Of a stretch of DNA of 8,703 bases, positions 1 to 5,304 are shown in pieces. The number at the start of each line of letters is the position of its first letter. Position 1 is the first letter of the stretch. Source of the stretch: Actinobacteria bacterium 21-64-8 (lineage in GTDB: Bacteria > Actinomycetota > Acidimicrobiia > Acidimicrobiales > RAAP-2); the NCBI GenBank assembly GCA_002255315.1, contig NCBD01000038.1:1-8703 (forward strand), read 5' to 3'. The notes under the pieces were generated by a model. That model searched no databases and was not told where the DNA came from. It saw nothing but the letters and a program-made list of their open reading frames with translations. A program made the position numbers and the translations under genes.

Positions 1-615
1 GGCGTGAAGGTGGTGACCTGTGATGGAGTCGTGAACTGTGCGCTGATCGACGACGGCGCGAACGGCGTACCGCGATTTAGTTTCAGCGCGGACGCCGGAG
101 CGACGTGGTCGAGCCCGCTACCCATGACCTGGGCCGCGGGACTCAACGTGACCTCGCTTCGCTGCGGTGCGATGTTTCACTGTCTCGCGAGTGTCGCGAC
201 CTCGACGCGCGCGCTCGTCCAGGGCACCATCGACGGCGGACTCAACTGGTATCCCCTCGGTGGGGCGGCCACGACGTGGACGACGTTACAGCTGAGTTGG
301 TGTCATCACCGCAGTTGTGTCGCTCTCGCGACGGGTTCGAGTGACGCCATCGTACGCACGTACGACGACGGGGTCACGTGGGCGACCCACCCGCTACCCG
401 CGCGGGTCAACTCGTTATCGTGCATCTCCATGCGCCGCTGCGTCGCGGTGGGGGCCACGTCAAGGGGCCGCGCGTGGCTCGCTCGAGTAAACGGTTCGAC
501 CGTCACCTCGCTCAAACTTCGCTACGTCCCCACGCCCCTCGTCGCGGTGGCCTGTGGCACGGCTCGCTGCGGGGCAATCGGCGTCACGACCCTGGTGTCG
601 GTACCTACTTCTTAA
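1..615 (+). CDS. Asp-box/BNR-like beta-propeller protein, C-terminal part (5' end outside window)
   Basis: The frame is open from the first base and ends with TAA at 613-615, so this is probably the C-terminal part of a longer protein; a GTG at position 4 has no visible ribosome site. Numbering from that GTG, Asp-box-like turns lie at residues 28-35 (SADAGATW), 75-82 (TIDGGLNW) and 119-126 (TYDDGVTW). Five cysteine pairs recur about every 38-48 residues: C6/C12, C54/C60, C100/C105, C140/C146 and C184/C189, each usually followed by a small hydrophobic strand. Asp-box repeats are typical of sialidase-like and Ycf48-like propellers, and regular cysteine pairs suggest a disulfide-stapled protein outside the cytoplasm. 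No sialidase active-site set is visible, so no enzymatic role is claimed. The gene is convergent with the aldehyde dehydrogenase, overlapping it by 11 bp. Confidence 0.72.
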   Translation, partial: GVKVVTCDGVVNCALIDDGANGVPRFSFSADAGATWSSPLPMTWAAGLNVTSLRCGAMFHCLASVATSTRALVQGTIDGGLNWYPLGGAATTWTTLQLSWCHHRSCVALATGSSDAIVRTYDDGVTWATHPLPARVNSLSCISMRRCVAVGATSRGRAWLARVNGSTVTSLKLRYVPTPLVAVACGTARCGAIGVTTLVSVPTS

Positions 616-2347
616 GCGCGGCGACCAACAGCGAGGGTACTTTTCGCCACGACGGGCGCGCCTCAAAGTGCAAGAGTTTGGTGAGCACGACGTGCGCCTG
701 GGTGTTCGTCACGAACCACGCGGGCGCCGGACGCGCGACAAAAGGTCCGCGCACGACCGACTTTTGCACGCCCGAGAAGAGAAACGAGTTACCGACAAAT
801 CCTCGCCCCGACTGAATATCGGTGAGTTCGTGCCCCGGGTACGCGCCCCAGGCGGTCGTGGCGAAGGCGAAGCTCATCGCGTGCCAGAGATTCACGCCAA
901 TCGAGCCGTAGCGCAGGTCCGCCACCGCTCGATCGAGCGCGGTCGCGACCTCGGGCTGATTCATGGTGCGCGGGTCGCAAAGAATCGTCATCGACAGCGT
1001 CCCCCACACTCGCTCGTTACAGAACTCGGTGGCGGCGCGCAGAAACTCCGCCGGTGCCGCGACGTCGAGCGCCGTTTCGCTCGTCAACGCACAGAAGGCT
1101 TCGACGTTTAAGCAGATTTCGTTCTCGTCACTGGCGTCGACGTCACGTATTACGGTCCAGGGCAGCACGCCGCCGTCGCCGTATCCCACGACGTGCGCGT
1201 CGGGGTGTTGGGCGAGAAAGGCGTCCCGTCGCGCGGCCGCACCGGGGTAGTACGCGCGTCGGGGCGTCAGCGTCGAAAAGACCCCTTCGAGCGCGTCGAG
1301 GAAGGCGTCACGTTGCGCCCACGACTTAGACGTGACGAGTACTCGCGGGGTCAAACAGTTAAAGCCCGCGTTATTGGCGATCATCGACGCGACGTGACGA
1401 GCCTGGTACGCAAGTTCGCTCTCGCTCCAGTGGCCGGGCACAATGACGACGGGCGAGACGTTGCCCAACTCACAACTGACGGGCTTGGTCACGATCGGTC
1501 GATTCTCGGCCTTGCGCCGCGCGCCGTCCTCACCCACGCCAAAGACAATGGCGTCGTGGGTCTTATCCGAACCGGTGACGTGAATATCCTCAACCAGTTC
1601 GTGCGCCGTGAGGTACGAGCCGACTATTGCTCCCCCGCTCACGATGCGCACGAAACCTTCGTCGATGAGCGCGCGAAGTGCCCGCGACCAGTAGGGCACG
1701 AGGTAGTCGTTGACGGGATTCGCCTTGAGGACGACGACTTTGCCTTCGGCGAAGAGTTTGCTCAAGACGTCGCGGGGTCCCAGCGACGCGACGTTGCCCG
1801 CACCGAGCACTAACGCGACGCCCGCGTGCGCGAGGGGGTCGCGGTAGGCGAGCGCCTGACCGGCTTGGATCGCCGCCTCGTCGAGACCAGGCTCGAACCA
1901 GATCTCGCCGGTCTGACCACCGTAGAGCACGCGATCAAAGCCGCAAGCGGGCAGCACCTGCACGCTTAAGCGGCCCTCGGGACGATGCTTGACCGGCCCG
2001 GGGTACTGGGGCCGACCCGAAGTAGCGAGGTCGAGCATCGAGCGACGAAAGGACTGGGCCATTCGCACGAACGTGCCCACACCACTAAAGAGTTCCTCGC
2101 CGCCTTCGGCGCTCGAGGGCTCGTAGCCCTTCGCCGCGCAGCCCGCCGCGTTCCACGACGGAGCCACGGCGAGCGTGTCGGCGACGATCTGGGCCAGGAG
2201 TTCAGCTCGTCTGGCCGGCGCCGTCTCGGCCCAGCGCGTCGCGTTGAGCGCGACTTCGCGCACCGCTCGATCGAGTGATGCTTCGTCGAGCTCACCGTGG
2301 TCCTGAGCACCCGACGTCGAAGCGGCCGCGCCTCGCAAACGACTCAT
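605..2347 (-). CDS. Atypical aldehyde dehydrogenase-superfamily protein
   Basis: This 580-residue protein has an NAD(P)-dependent aldehyde dehydrogenase core, though it is longer than the usual 480-500 residues. Visible landmarks are a nucleotide-fold segment (LGAGNVASLGPRDVL, 181-195), VVVLKANP (204-211) where classical members have KPSE, HVTGS (256-260) like FTGS, CELGNVSP (292-299) with candidate general base Glu293, and NNAGFNC (325-331) with candidate nucleophile Cys331. NVEAF (414-418) resembles the EEIFGP region. The substrate is unknown; the first roughly 120 residues and the changed motifs place it outside the well-known subfamilies. The ATG at 2347 was chosen because GAGGGGG lies 6 nt upstream and homologous sequence begins soon after; the frame stays open to 2551, but that extension overlaps the divergent gene and is Arg/Gly-rich junk-like sequence. 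It shares a 39-bp divergent gap with the DUF2510 gene. An acyl-CoA reductase activity is also possible. Confidence 0.85.
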   Translation of the reverse strand: MSRLRGAAASTSGAQDHGELDEASLDRAVREVALNATRWAETAPARRAELLAQIVADTLAVAPSWNAAGCAAKGYEPSSAEGGEELFSGVGTFVRMAQSFRRSMLDLATSGRPQYPGPVKHRPEGRLSVQVLPACGFDRVLYGGQTGEIWFEPGLDEAAIQAGQALAYRDPLAHAGVALVLGAGNVASLGPRDVLSKLFAEGKVVVLKANPVNDYLVPYWSRALRALIDEGFVRIVSGGAIVGSYLTAHELVEDIHVTGSDKTHDAIVFGVGEDGARRKAENRPIVTKPVSCELGNVSPVVIVPGHWSESELAYQARHVASMIANNAGFNCLTPRVLVTSKSWAQRDAFLDALEGVFSTLTPRRAYYPGAAARRDAFLAQHPDAHVVGYGDGGVLPWTVIRDVDASDENEICLNVEAFCALTSETALDVAAPAEFLRAATEFCNERVWGTLSMTILCDPRTMNQPEVATALDRAVADLRYGSIGVNLWHAMSFAFATTAWGAYPGHELTDIQSGRGFVGNSFLFSGVQKSVVRGPFVARPAPAWFVTNTQAHVVLTKLLHFEARPSWRKVPSLLVAALKK

Positions 2348-2386
2348 CGAAAACCCCCTCGCCCGTTTCCATGGGAGACTACTTCG

Positions 2387-3007
2387 GTGAGTTTGACCCC
2401 CGCACCCGCCGTACCACCGGGTTGGTACCCCGACCCCTCGGGAGCTCGCCAGTGGCGCGTGTGGACCGGCACGCGGTGGTCCGAGGTGACGCGCCCCTAC
2501 GGCGAACGATCCGCACCAGTGAGCGCGGTCGCGTCCCTGCCGCTCATTCAAGCCCTCGATCGGGTGTCACGCTACGGCGTCGTGGGGGTGTTAGGTGGAC
2601 TCGGACTCTACGTCAGCGTGCTCTCGCACTGGCCCGGCAGCGCGAATCCGGTACCCACCTGGTTCGCCTCGCTCGCCACGACCCTCGCGCTGTCGTTCTT
2701 CTTTCTCGGCTCGGCCGCCTACGCCTTCGCCGCGCGCGAGTTACGCGGGCACTGGTCGCTCAGCGCACTCGTGCCCCTGGTCAATCTCGAAGTCGTCAAC
2801 GCACAACTCACCCAGCGCCTCGGCAGTTCTCCGACGCGACGTGTCGTGGCCGACTCGGTCTTGCTCGTGCTGTTCGTCATGCAATTCCACCACGACGTGT
2901 GGCTCGGCGTCGCGCCCGTGCTCGTGGCACTGAGCCAATCGTTTTGGGTGCGCGCCTTTCTCGAACAGAATCTGGGCACCACGAAGACCTCATCGCGCGC
3001 CACGTAG
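2387..3007 (+). CDS. DUF2510-domain multi-pass membrane protein
   Basis: This is a 206-residue protein. Residues about 10-36 form a DUF2510 domain (PPGWYPDP, then RQWRVWTGTRWSE), a short Trp-rich cytoplasmic module found mainly in actinobacteria, usually ahead of membrane segments. Hydrophobic spans follow at roughly 64-80, 92-115, 153-168 and 171-187, consistent with four helices; the ELRGHW and NAQLTQRLG stretches would be loops. The start is the GTG at 2387, with GGGAG at 2373-2377 nine bases upstream. The frame is open further upstream, but that part encodes Arg-rich sequence antisense to the aldehyde dehydrogenase and lacks the domain. The acyl-CoA dehydrogenase starts 39 bp downstream on the same strand, so the two could be co-transcribed. 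The function of the domain is not known. Confidence 0.85.
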   Translation: MSLTPAPAVPPGWYPDPSGARQWRVWTGTRWSEVTRPYGERSAPVSAVASLPLIQALDRVSRYGVVGVLGGLGLYVSVLSHWPGSANPVPTWFASLATTLALSFFFLGSAAYAFAARELRGHWSLSALVPLVNLEVVNAQLTQRLGSSPTRRVVADSVLLVLFVMQFHHDVWLGVAPVLVALSQSFWVRAFLEQNLGTTKTSSRAT

Positions 3008-3046
3008 GATGACGCCCGAGGCGCGACGCCGCACGGGGGTGACGTG

Positions 3047-4264
3047 ATGTACCAGTGGTCCGAAGAACACCAAGCAATCATCGATGTCGTGCGCCGCTTC
3101 GTCGACGACGAGATTCGCCCGCACCTCGATGACCTCGAACACCACGGCCTCGCGCCCTACGAGATTTTGCGCACGATGTACAAGACCTTTGGGCTTCGCG
3201 CGATGGCTGAAGAAGGATTCGCGCGACAACTAACGCGAAAGCAAAGTGGTGACGACGCGCCCGCGAGTACTCGCGGTGGCGGTGATCCCGCACTCACGTT
3301 GATACCCACCATCGAACTCTGTCGCGTGAGTCCTGGACTCGTCACGTCGCTGGGCGTGTCGACGGGACTCGCCGCGGGCACGATTAACCGACTCGGCACG
3401 CCCGCGCAGATGCAGCGTTGGGGACTGGACCTGATGACGTTGGACAAAGTGGGCGCGTGGGCGATCACCGAACCCGATTCGGGTTCGGACGCGTTGGGTG
3501 GGATGCGTACGAGCGCTCGTCGCGACGGCGACGAGTACGTCTTGAACGGTCAAAAGACGTGGATTACGAACGGACCCTACGCCGACACGATCGTGCTCTA
3601 CGCCAAACTCGACGACGGTAGTGACACTCCCGCTCGAGATCGCAAGGTCCTCACGTTCGTCCTCGACACGGGGATGCCCGGTCTCGTCCAGAGCGCCCCC
3701 ATGCGCAAGATGGGCCAGCACGCCTCGCCCACCGGCGACGTGTTCTTGAGTGACGTACGCGTGGGACTTGATCGACTACTCGGCGAGAGCGAAGAGCCCC
3801 GCGGGGGCGGACGCCAGAGTGCGAAAGATAACTTCGTCGCCGAACGCGCGGGGGTGGCGGCGATGGCGCTCGGCATTATCGAAGAGTGTTGTCGACTCTC
3901 GATTAATTACGCCAAGGAACGCACACTGTGGGGTACGCCCATTGGTCAGTTCCAACTGATTCAACTCAAACTCGCCCAGATGGAGGTCGCGCGAATCAAC
4001 GTGCGCAACATGGTCTTTGCCCACATCGAGCGCGCGCTCGATGGCGTGACTCCCTCGTTCGCCGAAGCCTCCGCGATGAAGCTCTACGCGGCGCAGGCGG
4101 CCTGCCAGGTCGCCGACGACGCCATTCAAATCTTTGGCGGCAACGGCTACATCGCTGAGTATCGCGTCGAGCAGCTCAGTCGCGACGCGCGAGTGCTGCG
4201 CATCTACGCCGGCACCGACGAGATGCAAGTCGTCGCGATCGCGAAGGATCTCATTCGCCCTTGA
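3047..4264 (+). CDS. Acyl-CoA dehydrogenase (FadE-like, long-chain/isovaleryl type)
   Basis: This 405-residue flavoprotein would catalyse FAD-dependent alpha,beta-dehydrogenation of an acyl-CoA and pass electrons to ETF. The family layout is clear: N-terminal helices (1-130), the WAITEPDSGSD signature (138-148), GQKTWITNG (168-176) in the beta domain, R292 to Q303 (RTLWGTPIGQFQ), and GGNGY (364-368) near the FAD site. Where medium-chain enzymes carry the catalytic Glu in IYEGT, this one has IYAGT with Ala388. Glu267, in the helix-G segment AERAG, matches the alternative catalytic base of isovaleryl- and long-chain enzymes, so the protein is probably active. The ATG at 3047 has a G-rich run (3035-3039) 7 nt upstream; GTG at 3044 is an equal alternative. 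Residues 61-80 (polar, Gly-rich) look like an extra loop. The substrate cannot be read from sequence. Its 3' end overlaps the DUF3445 gene by 14 bp. Confidence 0.93.
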   Translation: MYQWSEEHQAIIDVVRRFVDDEIRPHLDDLEHHGLAPYEILRTMYKTFGLRAMAEEGFARQLTRKQSGDDAPASTRGGGDPALTLIPTIELCRVSPGLVTSLGVSTGLAAGTINRLGTPAQMQRWGLDLMTLDKVGAWAITEPDSGSDALGGMRTSARRDGDEYVLNGQKTWITNGPYADTIVLYAKLDDGSDTPARDRKVLTFVLDTGMPGLVQSAPMRKMGQHASPTGDVFLSDVRVGLDRLLGESEEPRGGGRQSAKDNFVAERAGVAAMALGIIEECCRLSINYAKERTLWGTPIGQFQLIQLKLAQMEVARINVRNMVFAHIERALDGVTPSFAEASAMKLYAAQAACQVADDAIQIFGGNGYIAEYRVEQLSRDARVLRIYAGTDEMQVVAIAKDLIRP

Positions 4265-5063
4265 GCGCGCGCGAGAGTCGCTCGGCCACCCCAACCCATC
4301 CCTTGTACTCCTGTACGGACGAGGGCGCGGTGTGCAGCGCGCGCCACAGCGAGGGACCAAAGGTTTCGTCCCGTGCGACCAGCGCGGCCGCCGAGTCGAC
4401 GTAGGTACGAATGGTAAAGACGGCGGCGCCACTGTCGGGCAGTCGGCGAAGCGTTTGACGCTCCACGCGAAAGAACCAGTCGTGGAGCGAACCGCTCGGC
4501 GCGCGGCGCTCACTCGTGGGTTGGTGGAGCGCGGGCGAGTCGAGCAAGGTCCAGTTCAGACGCCAAAATGCTCGCCCAACTCGCAAGCGGTCAAAAAAGG
4601 CGTTCGTCGGGGCCGCTAACAGTTCGTCGTAGAGCGGGACCGGAGCGTGAATGCCGTCGAGGGTGGCACCCAATTTGCTCGCGAGTCGCCAGCGCGAGGG
4701 AAAACAGACGCACGCCGCGCTTAAGCGCCACGCGTCGCGTCGCTCGAGCACGCAAAGATCTTCTTGGACGAGGCGACTCGCGGCGACGATCGGGTGCTCG
4801 TGCGGGTCAACCTCGCGACGCTGATGGGGAAAATAGAGCGCCAAGTGCGCCACAATCACGTCGAGCAACTCTCGTGACGCCGCGTCGGCGCGTTCGTCCA
4901 CGGCGACGACCTCGTCGTAGTGCGCGGCGAGTAGCGAGTCTTTCAGTGCGCGTTCGTCGTGGGCTCGATCATCGAACTCCAGCCACCGTGACTCGTCGAG
5001 GGGGCGCAGACCCATCGTGAAGCGCCAGTCGCGTCCGTCCAGTGGCGCGTAGGGCATACTCAC
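4251..5063 (-). CDS. DUF3445 protein, heme-dependent oxidative N-demethylase alpha-subunit-like
   Basis: This 270-residue protein matches the DUF3445/HODM-alpha family. The pattern, numbered from the internal ATG at 5057, is MGLRPLDESRWLEFD (15-29), VQEDLCVL (97-104), CFPSRWRLASKLG (118-130), IHAPVP (136-141), RLNW (166-169), RVERQTLRRLP (197-207) and FTIRTYV (214-220). The characterised relative in Pseudomonas mendocina is a heme enzyme that oxidatively removes methyl groups from dimethylamine with partner reductase subunits; no such partners are visible here, so the amine substrate is inference and the electron donor unknown. No signal peptide or membrane span is seen, so it is probably cytoplasmic. 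GTG at 5063 was chosen because GAGG (5073-5076) sits 9 nt away and GTGA overlaps the stop of the small ORF upstream; ATG at 5057 would shorten it by two residues. It may be controlled by the divergent TetR regulator. Confidence 0.85.
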   Translation of the reverse strand: MSMPYAPLDGRDWRFTMGLRPLDESRWLEFDDRAHDERALKDSLLAAHYDEVVAVDERADAASRELLDVIVAHLALYFPHQRREVDPHEHPIVAASRLVQEDLCVLERRDAWRLSAACVCFPSRWRLASKLGATLDGIHAPVPLYDELLAAPTNAFFDRLRVGRAFWRLNWTLLDSPALHQPTSERRAPSGSLHDWFFRVERQTLRRLPDSGAAVFTIRTYVDSAAALVARDETFGPSLWRALHTAPSSVQEYKGWVGVAERLSRALKGE

Positions 5064-5209
5064 CGCGAACCGCCTCGGTGTCGACCAATGAGGTACCAAT
5101 AGAGCAGCGCCGCCATCGCCGGCACGGCGATGACGATAACGCGAGCCGCCGGTAGCGCCGCACCTCGGTGCACGTTCAGCACCGTCGTTATTGTCGTTGC
5201 CGCCCACAC
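5060..5209 (-). CDS. Probable single-span membrane microprotein (49 aa) coupled to the DUF3445 gene
   Basis: A short minus-strand frame ends with TGA at 5060-5062, inside the GTGA that also starts the DUF3445 gene, the classic overlap for coupled translation. From the GTG at 5209 it encodes 49 residues: a polar, Thr-rich N-terminus (MWAATTITTVLNVHRG), one strongly hydrophobic helix of about 20 residues (about 22-42, VIVIAVPAMAALLYWYLIG) ending in aromatic residues, and a basic tail (RHRGGSR). That is a textbook C-terminally positive single-span pattern. About 70% of codons end in G or C, in line with neighbouring genes. The start is uncertain: GTGs at residues 10 and 13 are alternatives, GGAAAG lies 8 nt before the 5209 GTG, and the frame is open back to a stop at 5279-5281. 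I do not recognise a family. It could be chance, but the overlap and hydrophobic profile argue for a real gene. Confidence 0.5.
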   Translation of the reverse strand: MWAATTITTVLNVHRGAALPAARVIVIAVPAMAALLYWYLIGRHRGGSR

Positions 5210-5231
5210 GGGCCCATCTTTCCACGACCCA

Positions 5232-5256
5232 CTCGGGCGCTTGGCCGCCGCCCGAG
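5232..5256. promoter_or_regulatory. Inverted repeat, possible TetR operator (8-bp arms, 9-bp spacer)
   Basis: CTCGGGCG at 5232-5239 and its exact reverse complement CGCCCGAG at 5249-5256 flank a 9-base spacer. It lies between the start of the small membrane ORF (5209) and the start of the double-TetR gene (5305), where an operator for divergent control would be expected. The arms are GC-rich, so chance is not negligible in this genome. Alternatively it forms a hairpin in the microprotein/DUF3445 leader transcript. Confidence 0.45.
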
Positions 5257-5279
5257 CGGGCCCAGCATGCGAAGATTTT

Positions 5280-5300
5280 CAGGGTTTCTTCGTTACCCTG
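5280..5300. promoter_or_regulatory. Inverted repeat abutting the TetR start, possible autoregulatory operator
   Basis: CAGGGT at 5280-5285 and ACCCTG at 5295-5300 form a perfect 6-bp dyad around the 9-base spacer TTCTTCGTT, ending 4 bp before the ATG of the double-TetR gene. It uses the same spacer length as the dyad at 5232-5256. Binding here would block transcription start or early elongation of the regulator gene, the usual autoregulation of TetR proteins. Its right arm overlaps a -10-like hexamer. Confidence 0.5.
5294..5299 (+). promoter_or_regulatory. Possible -10 element of a leaderless TetR transcript
   Basis: TACCCT fits the TANNNT consensus of actinobacterial -10 elements. It ends 5 nt before the ATG at 5305, the spacing expected if transcription starts on or next to the A of the start codon. 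No purine-rich ribosome site precedes this ATG, which supports a leaderless message. No convincing -35 box is seen at 17 bp. Confidence 0.3.
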
Positions 5301-5304
5301 TGGT

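Noticed and set aside
554..1111. Long plus-strand frames opposite the aldehyde dehydrogenase (554-1111, 1193-1813, 1985-2278)
   Set aside because: They are Arg/His-rich shadows of the minus-strand gene, with no domain and no sensible ribosome sites; high GC makes such frames common.
2348..2551. Upstream extension of the aldehyde dehydrogenase frame by 68 residues
   Set aside because: The extension is Arg/Gly/His-rich low-quality sequence antisense to the DUF2510 domain, and a good ribosome site precedes the ATG at 2347.
3020..3030. Short hairpin GGCG-CGA-CGCC between the DUF2510 and acyl-CoA dehydrogenase genes
   Set aside because: A 4-bp stem in GC-rich DNA is expected by chance, and there is no T-run.
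3776..4513. Minus-strand frame of 245 residues across the end of the acyl-CoA dehydrogenase
   Set aside because: It covers two well-supported genes in other frames and has no recognisable motif.
5191..5304. Upstream extension of the double-TetR frame from a TTG at 5191
   Set aside because: It would run through both inverted repeats and overlap the small membrane ORF, shows no family similarity, and the TetR N-terminus begins naturally at ATG 5305.
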